Assembly (NCBI GenBank): GCA_002633025.1
Contig: NMRB01000901.1
Span: 69,639-133,638 of the forward strand
Length of the DNA stretch: 64,000 bases
From: Notospermus geniculatus
Taxonomy: Eukaryota > Nemertea > Pilidiophora > Heteronemertea > Lineidae
Direction of reading: 5' to 3'
The notes beneath the pieces were generated by a model. It had not been told where the DNA came from, did no database searches, and saw nothing but the letters and a program-made list of their open reading frames with translations. How positions within the stretch are numbered: position 1 is the first letter of the stretch; every line of letters starts with the position of its first letter. Shown here piece by piece: positions 38,401-54,000 of this stretch. The position numbers were made by a program, and so were the translations under genes.

Positions 38401-41400
38401 ACAATATACTGTGATGGTGACGTCTTTTTCCCAGCTTGTTTGATCATTTATCTTACATTCATACTTGGCCTGGTTATCTTCCTTTCTTGCCGTGAATGTC
38501 AGCTGACTGATGTAAATTGTGCCGCCATCTGAGGCTGGTCGTGTGGCTGTTGTGACACCAGATGTGATCTGCTGGTTATTCCTATACCATGACATAGTTC
38601 CAGGTGAGCCAGAGTTACTGCTGTCAGTCTCACACTTAATGGTTACACTATCACCAACTGTGATAGGCGTGTTTGGCTTGTTTACCATCTTCAGCTCAGT
38701 AGCCGACCCTGTAACGATGGAACGTGGCCATTGGTTGGCCACAATAATGGCATTACTATTAATGAAGTTCGTATATATCTCTACCAGTGACCGTTTAGAT
38801 ACGATTTTCGGATGTTGATGAAGTGTTGATACTAATGATCGTAATTTCCTTCAGCCGAAAGACGTAAAAAGTTGCTGAATAATTTTATACACTTCCGATC
38901 CAGAAGGTAATCGCCTAAATGAATAGATTATCATAATTTTCATAATACTGTAGTTTGCTCACATTTTACATCCATTGTGGTGTTAGCGTGTGTTGTAAAT
39001 TCGTGCCCCGTCAGGTCATAGGTTGAACTACATCTAACCTTGACGCCGTTCGTCGCCTTTGTTGCTGTTATGGACAGGTCACTGCTCCTGATCTTTCCAC
39101 CATATGCCCCATTCCTCTCTGATGACGATATTCCAGTTGTTATAACTTGCCACGATGATCCTATATACTTATACCACTTGATGCTGGTGATAGGGTTACT
39201 TTCATCTGTCTCACATCGAAATATTTTCACTTGACCAACCTGGACGGGAGCAGTTGGGTTATTAGTGAAAAACACCTTGGTATTTGGAACTGGGAAGAAA
39301 CAAAAGAATGAAAAACAAAAATTCGATTAATGATAGGTTAAATTCCAGCCGTTCGGACCTGACTCTCCCTCTCTGACTGTGATACCGGTACTTGTCTCTG
39401 ATAGCTGGATTCCATCCGGTGGGACTGAAGGAACAAAAGCAACAGCATATTCACTGTGGAGGCTGTTGGATGGATTTGTAATGGCCATTCAGCAACATCT
39501 GGGGACAGATCTTCTTCTAACAATGCTCATGTATTTTTTTCCAATCATTCGAACGAGGCAGACATTTAAAGGGCAACGGGATTCCTTCCGTATCCTGCGC
39601 TAAACATACCCGCGTTAAGGGAGACCTCTATTGACAATGTTGTTAAACTACCACTTATCAACCTCGCCCCATGTAGAATAACTCTCGTTCTTAGGGTATC
39701 CACGCAGGCATTCCAACACCGGGGCGAAAGGCAAAACTACGGTATTGGAGAATGATGCAATCACCGCCGGTGGCGCCGGCTGTCGACAAAAATGGCAATA
39801 CCGTGGTCCTTTAACTGTGACTTAGAAGTGGGAAGCTAAATACCTACATGTAACGCTGTATGTTTTTGGGTTTGATCTCATTGTCCAAGCTGAGGTTGTA
39901 GCCTCACAATAGTACTCAGCCTGGTTGTCTTCTTTAGCCATCACCCTCTCTTGACCTTGAGTGACCTCCACTGGTGTACCTCCTGACCTCTTGAAGTAGA
40001 TCTTCAACGTCGGGGTGGGCTTGCCTCCTGTTGCTGTACATGTGAATTTGTCCTTCTCTCCTTCATGTGACGATGACTTCCTAGATGATACAACCACTGA
40101 GTCCGGCTGATCTGTCAAAATGAGCAAACATTTACCATTAAAGTGCCACTGTATGTATGAGGTGTAGCTGCCACAGGACCTGTAGAGGCTGTGTAAAAGG
40201 CAGTGAAGTCTTCATACAGAATAAAAAATTATAAAAAAAATGTATGAGGTGTGCCTCAGTATGCCTCCCCTGGCGGCGGAATCGGGAACCAACGTGAAAA
40301 GACTGGTGTCCTGTCCAACCCATACAGAATCAGTGGTAACACCAGTAGATCGACTGATACCATGTCGGAATTTTAGCTGATAAAAATGGCTGCCATCGTT
40401 TTCATCACTTGAGAAGTTCAACGCGCTGTCATAGCCTTCATCAAGTAAGGTACAATGCTTCGACGCATTTTTTTGTGTGTGGCAACAGTCTCAATGCCAA
40501 CTTGGTAACTTAGATCATTCATATCAGTAGGTGGATTTGAACACTCCTGTCAAGCAGACTGCATTTTCTTCAGATACTTACAATAAACCGTCAGCGTCTT
40601 ATCACTACTGGTCGCCGAGAAATCTCCATTTCTTGCCACACATTTATAGACCCCTGCACTCTCCTTCTTCACTTGGAAGTCATAAGTTAAAGATGTCGTC
40701 AGCTTGGTATTATCCTTGTACCAGTCATATGTATCACCAGGTGGTGAGGCCTCACACTTCAGGTTCTGCTGTGTACCAACTAACACTGGTCCAGAAGGAA
40801 ATCCGGTGATCTGAGGCGTGCCTGGGGGGACTGAAAATTATATCAACAAGGATACCAAGCTAGTGGGGTAAATGCTAAATGGTACCAACCGTTCATTACA
40901 CAATAACGGAAGTTCATCTGGAGGAACCGGTGATGTACGACTAGTTCAACTAGGATCCGCGCTGGTTGTCCAAATCTTCCTTCCCGAGATCATTCGGAGT
41001 TGATGATTTCATTATTTAGAATATTGAATCAATGTGAGAGGATAGGCATAAATACCTTGGATTACTATCTTCAGTGGGTTGCTACTAGTACAGGTTAGAC
41101 CTGTATCCGTACATATCCAATAACCAGAATCTGAAGTCTGAGCATTAGTAACTTGAACGTTGAAGGTTCTTGATGTGGAGTTTGGCTTACTGCAACTACT
41201 CCAGCTGTAGCGTGAGATGGTTGGAGTGCGACATCCGAGGCTGTTTGCTCTTGCTACTTCATTGGCACTAGATGATGCTTCGCTCCTTTTCGTCCACGTC
41301 ACAGTAAATCCACTTGGATTCGGGATGTAACAGTTGACGGTGAATGCGCTTACAACGGCAGGTTTTTGTGATGAGACGCTGACGGTGTACTGTGAACCTG

Positions 41401-43400
41401 AAATAGACCCAATCTGAAATTCACTAAAAATAGTCAATCTGAAATTTACAATGTACTCCTGCAACTTTTAAAGCCTCACAATATTGAATTTTACGATACC
41501 TGTATTTTCAAAGTGTTAGGAGACTGCAGGTATAGCTCTCATAGCCTCGTGAAGGTCCCCAAAATGCTTGCCTGATACGTACTTCAAACATCAAACCCTA
41601 GTTTTCAGCACAGATCGAAAAAACTGCATGCAGATCTCTAATATGTAATCAGATAGACCATAGTACATTTTACACTACTCTAACGTCGGAGGACGTAAGC
41701 ACTTTCTGAATTCAATACAGTGAGGCTTTAAAATTGACTAGCAGAAGCAGGACGTCATAAGATACAGTACATCAAAAATAGATAAGCGACCTTTACCTAT
41801 CTTTTTGGGTAGGCCACATGTAGCCTAACCCGAAACTTTTTTGTTCCAAGACTTACGTAGTCTCGTGCCACTGAGTTTCTTGCAATTTCCAATTTTAGAG
41901 TCTGGTCCATATGGTTACTTTGACTTGTAAAACCATCATGGCGGACAATCTACCGACGATGACGTAGAACACAACTACACTGCACTGCATGCATGCATGC
42001 ATGCATGCATGCACAATCAATGCAAAAAGCATGCAGCATGCGAGTAAAACTGCAGCCTACGTCGCCAACTTTTGAGGTCCATGATGCATTGGTAGTGACT
42101 AGCCAATCAGCGAAGCTCCCCTTATTTTGAATAACTACATAACTGCATAACAACCGCCACTACGAGGCGCTGTGAGCGGTTGGACCATTTTTCGACGTCC
42201 CGTCCATGTTGCACTGCGTCAAGGACGTCGTGACGCGACGTCATTACGTTGCTTCGCTCTGTTATTTGACGTCTTCGGTACAACCACTCGCAGCGCCGCC
42301 CTGGTGGGATAAAAAGTTATGCGGGTTCCTCATTGTTACATGTAGCTCGGCATTGATGAAAAGTGATGTGTTGCCCCGTGTGATGACAAAAACAGCATCC
42401 TCTCTCAGTCCGTCATCGATCATCACTGCTATCAGATTATGAAAGATCGCTCTTTGATTTCCATAATACCGAGCAGATTGTCAAAACTAGCTCACTAATC
42501 CACTTCAATCACAGGCCATTAAACTTACATGGTTTATAAACATACAGATGTCCCCATTCGCTGTTTCTTGTTCCCGCAGAATTACTCGCTCGGCACTTGT
42601 ACTTTCCACTGACCGGCTCTGGGATACTACTAGAACTACCCGGGTGAAACTCAAGCTTCTCCGGCATTGGATTAAAGATATACTTCTGACTTGTACCAAT
42701 GGGTCCTTTACTCTCCCAGTCCTCTTCTGTGCGCCACCGGCCATCTTCATATCTTGTTGCAGTTGAATACCTAAACCATTTGTATGTGATTGTTCCTGCC
42801 CCGGGTTGATCTGCATCACAGACGAGTTCACGATATGATCCGACGGCAGCAGGTTCAAAACCCGACAACACTGGAGTTTTTGGTGGAACTAGAAACAAAA
42901 GGATACGAAAGTTTACCTAGTTTATTGGGACACAGAATACAGAGAGTACGTATTCATACAAAAACATTGGCAAACTCATCGTGGTTGTAACCAGGTAGTA
43001 GGCCTGACACTATTGTAAACATGGGGCCATACGAATAAAAAAAATAGCAAATGCTTTTTAGTGCATTTCTGTATTGCAAAATTCAAGTAAAAGCATTTAC
43101 TAGTCTTTATTCATATGACCTATTGACTCTCTCATGGCCCAGGAAACTGGAATGTCCAGACTGAACTTATAGCAGGAAATTGTACGGTCTGAGCTCAAAA
43201 CAAACCTCCCACACCTCATCCTCGGCCCATTCGACTGCTGATGGCAAGGAACGGTGTTGGAAAACAACTTTTGATGCCAAGACATAGGTCGGTTGAGCAA
43301 TAAAACTGAAGAAGTCAGACTTACCAAGGAGATGGACGTGGGACAGTAACGACATGAATGTCACCCCCAAATATATCCCCAGCGGCCACAGGTCTGCCAT
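32449..43400 (-). CDS. Type I immunoglobulin-superfamily receptor with tyrosine-motif tail, complete, 18 exons
   Basis: Predicted cell-surface adhesion or signalling receptor; I do not recognise a named orthologue. Exons (high to low): 43325-43400, 42529-42888, 41056-41397, 40582-40830, 39848-40111, 38963-39289, 38403-38708, 37791-38123, 37233-37538, 36628-36954, 36121-36426, 35601-35864, 34915-35295, 34006-34440, 33597-33689, 33255-33359, 32747-32805, 32449-32523. Summed coding length is 4,608 nt, or 1,535 residues. Exon 1 is a signal peptide. Exons 2-12 are one Ig domain each, bounded by phase-1 introns, with the C...W...YxC pattern. Exon 13 is Ig-like without those cysteines. Exon 14 holds an FN3-like domain and the membrane helix, followed by HRR. 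Tail exons carry MYANI, EYMNV, DYAEP, PYAEL, TYSDL and a final PYEL. YxN fits Grb2-type SH2 sites and YxxL is ITIM-like, so the layout recalls CD22/Siglec-type receptors. The acceptor of exon 13 is the least certain junction; it was chosen because it keeps phase. Confidence 0.88.
32602..32712. mobile_element. CRE-rich MITE family J, internally deleted
   Basis: Short derivative keeping both GACGTCACAATGGTCACGTG blocks; it lies in the last intron of the Ig receptor. Confidence 0.72.
32970..33172. mobile_element. MITE family H
   Basis: Inverted ends around GGCGGCGCT-GAGCGGTTGTAC with an ACGTC-rich centre (GACGTCGCGTCACGACGTCC). Copies: 42149-42337, 50487-50688, and partial ones at 52795-52925 and 54836-54925. 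Confidence 0.8.
33693..33955. mobile_element. MITE family E abutting Ig receptor exon 15
   Basis: Family E copy with the TCGGCGCCACC box. Its left terminus begins within about 5 bp of the exon 15 acceptor, so the exon's pyrimidine tract may derive from the element's end. Confidence 0.75.
34570..34760. mobile_element. CRE-rich MITE family J
   Basis: GTTCTTCACGTGACGTCACA at left, degraded right end GGCCGAAGAATG; in the intron between Ig receptor exons 13 and 14. Confidence 0.72.
36121..39289 (-). repeat. Three tandem A-B Ig-domain exon pairs with duplicated introns
   Basis: Within the Ig receptor, A exons 38963-39289, 37791-38123 and 36628-36954 all begin with the VPNTKVFFTNNPT block. B exons 38403-38708, 37233-37538 and 36121-36426 share GSPGT(I/M)SWYRNNQQ. 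Repeat period is about 1.11-1.17 kb. The flanking introns are near-identical too: for example 36955-37075 matches 38124-38244, and the stretch ending at 37790 matches the one ending at 38962. The middle A copy carries a six-base insertion that adds two residues (HV). This indicates recent duplication or gene conversion of a two-exon unit. Confidence 0.93.
39566..39814. mobile_element. MITE family E downstream of Ig receptor exon 5
   Basis: TTAA at both ends, the GGTGGCGCCGGCTGTCGAC box near the right end, uninterrupted. It ends 34 bp from exon 5. Confidence 0.85.
41470..41745. repeat. Dispersed repeat shared with 46645-46885
   Basis: Both stretches share CAAAGTGTTAGGA, CCCCAAAATGCTTGCCTGAT and TGAATTCAATACAGT in the same order. 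No coding capacity; class unknown. Confidence 0.75.
41985..42012. repeat. ATGC microsatellite
   Basis: About seven perfect ATGC units, a self-complementary array, in Ig receptor intron 2. Confidence 0.95.
42149..42337. mobile_element. MITE family H
   Basis: Full copy in reverse orientation relative to 32970, inside Ig receptor intron 2. Confidence 0.8.
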
Positions 43401-45664
43401 AGTTCTGCCTGTTTTCTCTTGACATGGCCAGGGTAGGCCTCATATTTGTTATTACAGTGTATAAGTATTTTACTGAATGCAAAAATAGGTCGCTCTTCGA
43501 AAGGCGTTCGTATTGCGAAAAGGAACAAGGAAGTTTAGGAAATTCAGAAAAAAGCCGTGTTGTCTTGAGTTGTTTATCTTAGTGATTCTATGAGAGGCCT
43601 ACATAACGGCATAAAGGAATGATAATAAATGGTTTGATTCTTTTATAGTATAACCCAAATGCGCATAAATCTCATTCATTTTTCAAAATATCAACATAAG
43701 CCCCATTTCCTGTACAGCGAATTCCGCCGTTGTTTGTGGCGAGCGGTCCGGTTTTCACACTAGGTTTCGGAGGACCCTCCCGCAACGGGAGACTGCCGTT
43801 AGAGGCCGCCTGTTAGCGCTCCAAGAACGTCACAAAGTTTGACGTCATAAAGCCATGGCGTCCACGTCATGATGGATGACGTCGTGGCTTGCATTTCTTG
43901 TGACGTCAAATTCCGTGACGTCCTAGGACCGCTAACTGGTGGTGTCCTCTACTGGCATTAAAGTCTTCCGTACATGGCCTGTATAGTTGATTAGCCAATC
44001 CTTAATGTACAAGACAAGATCCCCTGGTAAAAATAATGTTTGTTCTATATTCACCTATAATTTGGATGTATGACGTCACGAAGCTTGTTCAAGTCATCGA
44101 TTGCACCGAATACCCGAGCTTATGGTCACAAACCAGACCAGTAAACCAAAATCATTTTGATGCCCTAAATTAGTGCAAGTTGTGTCAAAGTTATCGGTCA
44201 TATGAGAGATAAATATGTATTGGAATAAAAAAAAATTAAAAGTCATCTCAGAATTTCGAAAATTTTCGACCCCAACCGGGGTCTTCATCAGGCACTTTCT
44301 AGATGAGATTCCAGAAAAGACTGAGCCGGATGAAAAGAAGAAAAAGAAAGAAAAAAGAAAAGAAAAGAAAAGAAAAGAAAGAAAGAACAATTTTTTCAAG
44401 ATTTTTTTCATGATTTTTGTCACTCTATCTAAAAGGTCGACGGGGATGGAAGGCAGAAAAGTAGATATGATAGTAGGAGTAAAGTCAGCAGCACACCTGG
44501 CGATATCGCAAGCGATGTGATCACCACCGATCTTCTCGCCAGCCACTGCAGACTAGGCGATATCAGCTTTGGTAATGTTTGCTATTGGGCGAGCATCGCT
44601 GGCGAGAAGATTCCACGCATCGCTGTCCAGCGCACACTTGGCGTCAACAGCCGATTTTCCTCGCTTGCAGTAACGCCTGGTGTGCTCTGTTTTGAGATTC
44701 ATCTCTATAGCAGACGACATGTTGGTGAGATTTTCAACTCGATATATCGAAAACGGTGGCGTCATATTTCGAACTTTTTGTCGTAACTGACTCAGATGGT
44801 CACATATGAATTCCTAAACACTAAACAGCATTTTAAAACTAAAGGGCCCTCTTTAAGGTTCGTTCTTAAATACAAATACATGTGTATCAACAGTTTATTC
44901 GACGCCTTCATGGAGAATGAATTTGCTAAGTCATTCTCAAGATAACCAAAGTGGATGCGCTTAAAATTTATCTTGACTTGTCCTAAGAACAATACGGTCA
45001 CATGAAGCTCTCAAGAGGTGTCATCACACAGTCATGGGACAAGACATCGGCCTACATTCCGAAAATCTGACGGTATAAAAAGTCAAGACGGCCTGATCGG
45101 CACCATTCAGGAATTCGCCACACAGCAGAGGTAAGTAACACGTGCCGTTTTCATGAAGAATCCATTCACGCGATTTTCGAGCGGTGCGACGCCGCATCCT
45201 GTGTCCACGACCAACGCCGCGGAAACAAACAATGGTTGCGGCATCACACCGCTGGAAATTCGCGTGACTGAAATCTAGCATTAAGGCCCGTTTCCACGAC
45301 AACGGATACCGCTGCGGTTTGCGGTACCGGAGAGGTTTTCACAGGCACTGGGATAATCAACAGGCCATGTATTAATCGAAGGTTTATCCAAAACCCCGTG
45401 AAAACCGCACCGCTCGCCGCAAACCAGGCGGAATCCGCTGTCACGGATGGAAACGGGACTTTATACAGGAAGAAGCAACTTTGCCTGCATTTACCGTCTT
45501 GGGGGCTGAGACGCCTGATTGGGTAATCTGGGGGTCAGAATTTTGCAGAAAAGCGACTTTTCTTTAATATCGTCCCACTTTCAAGTGGGCGATCTTTTTT
45601 GATTTGGCCGTGTTTCCTCTATCTCTCGATGTCCAGCATATTTGCATCCCGTTATTTTTTCCAG
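43401..45664. other. Intergenic region between two divergent gene starts
   Basis: Lies between the Ig receptor (minus) and cathepsin L (plus) starts, so both promoters are here. Holds MITE family I (43785-43972), a purine-only run of about 60 bp (44333-44395), a dispersed repeat near 44612-44680 shared with 585-655, and a fold-back at 45288-45458. No core promoter motif was pinned. Confidence 0.6.
45288..45458. repeat. Fold-back MITE, same family as 1449-1620
   Basis: Arms GATACCGCTGCGGTTTGCGG and inverse, about 200 bp upstream of the cathepsin L start. Confidence 0.75.
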
Positions 45665-50390
<4,726 letters not shown>

Positions 50391-51033
50391 ACGGGTTATG
50401 ACGTCACGGGATGACGCGACTGATATCTGCTCGTCACCGGACATGACGCTTGTACCGCAGAGACAGTTTAATTATGAGGCAGTTTAATGAGGAACCGGCT
50501 GAGTTCCCGCCACTGGGAGGCGCTGTGAGCGGTTGTACCTTTTCTACGACGTCTCGTCCGTGTTGCATTGCGTCAAGGACGTCGTGACGCGACGACATTG
50601 CGTTGCTTTGCTCTGTTTTTGACGTCATCGGTACAACCACTCGCAGCGCCGCCCTGTCGGGATAAAAAGCTATGCGGGTTCCCCATTATTAGGCCTACAT
50701 TATCTTGTTTAGTGGCACCAGGCAATTGAAGTGATATTTGTGATAGATGTTTATTTTCAACTATGACCACGATTTGTTTCCATGGCAGGAATGAGAATAT
50801 TTTAACCATGCTCACGAAAACCAACGCTGTAATTGTTCAGGGGCCTGATTCACGAAACTCTCATAGCGTATGTATGATCTTAGCACTGCCCGTATCTGTT
50901 GTTCGTCGACTTGCTGACAATAGATACGGGCAGTGCTAAGATCATACTTACGCTAAGAGGGCTTTGTGAATCAGGCCCCTGAACTATTAAATTGTAAACG
51001 CAGGCGTCATTTGCATTTTCTTCATTTACTGGA
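50391..51033. other. Convergent 3' region of cathepsin L and GATM
   Basis: Both transcripts must end here. MITE family H (50487-50688) lies next to cathepsin. AATAAA on the minus strand near 50750-50755 could serve GATM, and a fold-back (50842-50987) would then be in the GATM 3' UTR. No plus-strand AATAAA was found for cathepsin. Confidence 0.55.
50842..50987. repeat. Fold-back MITE in the predicted GATM 3' UTR
   Basis: AGGGGCCTGATTCACGAAAC arms with an inner GATCTTAGCACTGCCCGTAT and inverses give a hairpin of about 60-bp stem. Confidence 0.82.
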
Positions 51034-54000
51034 CTAAAAATAATTCTCCATCTTCCCACGGCGTCTGACGTCACACGTCCAGCAATGAAAACCCCCTCCG
51101 AACGAATTGGCGTGCCTGAAAAAGGGTTAGGAACTAACTGTACAGGGGTCTAAAAAGGGTCCAAAATGTAGTAAAAAATCTCTTTTTATGTACATGTATT
51201 CTGAAACTCGTACAACCCATGAATAAAAAGTGTTAAATCTTTATTGGAGTCCGAGTTCTTTTGGTGAGACAGCCTCTTTTAGATTGGTTCCTGTCTTTGC
51301 CGCTCTACTCCCGCGGCGCTGCTGTCCGTGGAATGAGCGCCACGGAGTGTGGCGACAAAGACGGGAACCAGACTGCACGGAAACGCTCGAAAGCATTGTT
51401 TGTTTCTGCTTCGTTGGTCACGGCGCGGAAAAAAACAATGCTTTCGAGCGTTTTCGCGCAAGGAAACGCGCCAATGGAAAGCAGGCCTAGGCCTCTTCAA
51501 CCATGACTCACTTGATGTCCAATTTGATGCACTGTATCCCGAGTTTCTCGAACATTTTCTGTGTTGGGACCTCCTCAGCGGCGACCATCACCCGTTTTTC
51601 ATCCAGCATCAGCGTGTTCATGGATAACCACTTCGACGAGAAGTACAGGGGGTGCTCTACAAAATGAAACTATCTCTGCATGAAGCATGAAGCACTCCCA
51701 TTCAGCATAATACTGATTGTCCCCTTTCCACGATATTGCCACATTTTGTCGACAGCCGGCGCCACTGGCGGTGATTGCATCATTCTCCAATACCGTAGTT
51801 CGGCCTTTCACCCCATTTTTCTCAAAATGGCGCTTGATATTGTGGACCAACTGTCATGGCGCCGCAATTGAATCAAAACAAACCCCGCGAGCGATACGCT
51901 TTGAACAAGGGTGTTACAGATTTGTTGCCGCTCAATGTTTTTAGAAATGTTTTGGAAATGTTGACGGTGTAGACAGCCCTTTAGGCCCCTTACCTTCCGG
52001 CATGACGGGCGTTGGTGCAGCCACCAACTTCCAACCAGCTTTCTCAAACATTTCCTTCTGATGACACGGATAATGTGAATGTGAAATGGCTAGGCCTGGG
52101 CCAATGAAGTTAAGGGTAGCATCGATATGAAGCGGGATCGGGTCGTCGAACTTCAGACGGTGAACGCGGATACCCTTCGGCGCTAGGTGGCGCTCAACCC
52201 AGTCAATTCCGGAATGGTTGGTTACCTACATTAATGAAACAGTTTTGAAAATGTTTTAAATGAAACGACTTGAATCAGATTTTTTCACATGGGAGCATGC
52301 CACTTTCACCAGACTTTAAGTCGTGTTTGAAAACAACATGAAATGACGGCTGGGGTATCTTTCATGGTCGTAAGACTTTAAGCACGCGGCAGATGACGTA
52401 TTCAACATCGGAGTGTAGGCTTAAGGCAGTAAATGCTGTTGCATTGCATTATGGGCACTGTGGAGGACATAATAGGGAGGTTGAGAAATCAAACGATAAA
52501 CGTAACTTTACGACAACGTTATTACATTTTCGGTACAAATAACGTTGTCGTTAACGTTAACGTTTATCGTTTGATTTCTAAACCTCCCTACGGTGAAAAG
52601 CGTCCCCTGGTGGCAGATTAGAACTCACCAGACTACGCTGGACAAAAATATCCCTGCCAGCTCGCATGAAGTCAGCCGCATCAAAACATGGTTCGAATTC
52701 GGTAGTTACAAACATATCCCGTTTTCCTAGTTCCTTCTTTTTTTCTTCCGTCAGGTCGGGCCACTCCTGTTGAGAGAGAGAAGAAACAATAATAAGGAAC
52801 CCGGGTAACTTTTTATCCCGATAGGGCGGCGCTGCGAGCGGTTGTACCGAAGACGCCAAAAACAGAGCAAAGCAACGCAATGACGTCGCGTCATGACGTC
52901 ATTGACGCAGTGCAACACGGACGAGCAACGTTGGCCGCATTCAATACGGAGTCTGAGCTAGAAGTTACATGTAAGCAACGCAGAGCGCGGTCACTACGTG
53001 GATCACCAACGCGCGTGATACATCTGGCAGACCAGCTTCCCAGTCGAAGCTGGAAAGTGTAGTTCGGTACTGGGACGCAGAATGGCGCTAAGTGACTCAA
53101 GGACGAGTCATATTGTCCGAAGGGGGCATCTGCACACTGTTAGAAATAACAGAAGATTTTACAGAAAATCTGTGCAGCAGAGTCCCCATCACTGGATCTG
53201 TAAAATTACAGCGTGATCTGTAAAACTACAGACTTAAATAAATGTCAACAGAGACTTGACTGGAGGCTGACCAAATTATATTTTCATACTGCTCTCAGAA
53301 GGCATCATAATGGGATGTCCAATGGGAGTCCAACCAATACAGGAAAACATGAATCATACCATTAAAAAATGATGTAAATTTACAGAAAGTGCTGGGGACT
53401 CTGCTGCAGGCACTTTCTGTAAAATTACTGCAAAATTGCTACTGTAAAATTAATAATTTCTAACAGTGCAGTGAAAATGACGGCAGTGATTCGGTGCTTG
53501 TCTCACCAGTCGGAGTGCCGCACAGTCGGGATAACGGTCACGTGGGAGCCTCATTTGCACTGAAATACTCTTTTATCAGAGGTCTGTAGGCGATGTATTC
53601 GAAGAACCTCGATCTCCAAGACATCGTCGACTCTATCAGCTCGTCTCCAATCACCATCAAGAAGTCACGTGGCATTGCAGCGTGGAAACCTGGGAACGAG
53701 ATTGAATATGACATTTAAAGCGCAGAGGTCACTAAAAGGGACCATATAGGCAGCCTAAAAAGGGGCCATGTAGGCAGCCGCCTCACAGGCATTTTGATGT
53801 GCTCAGTACACCGATCGGTCGACATGAGAATCTAAAGGGCACCGCAGACTGGCGATTTTTCGAGCGATTTTCTAGGCGACCGCCCTTGCGACCACAGAGG
53901 CGACTGAACATATTTTTAGTTTTTTTGGTTTTTGTTGACTCGTTTGCGACAAATGCCTCTTTGGAAGATCAGTGATGTCGTGGATAACATCACTGGTCGA

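Noticed and set aside
44094-44546. 150-codon minus frame with a phenylalanine-rich stretch
   Set aside because: The stretch is the translation of the purine run at 44333-44395; the remainder matches nothing.
53281-53345. [11 protein letters not shown]-like peptide between GATM exons 4 and 5 as the missing GATM exon
   Set aside because: Slight resemblance to the WTTAPKPTM region, but it lies inside the CACTGTTAGAAAT element, lacks splice sites in the right phase and is probably chance.
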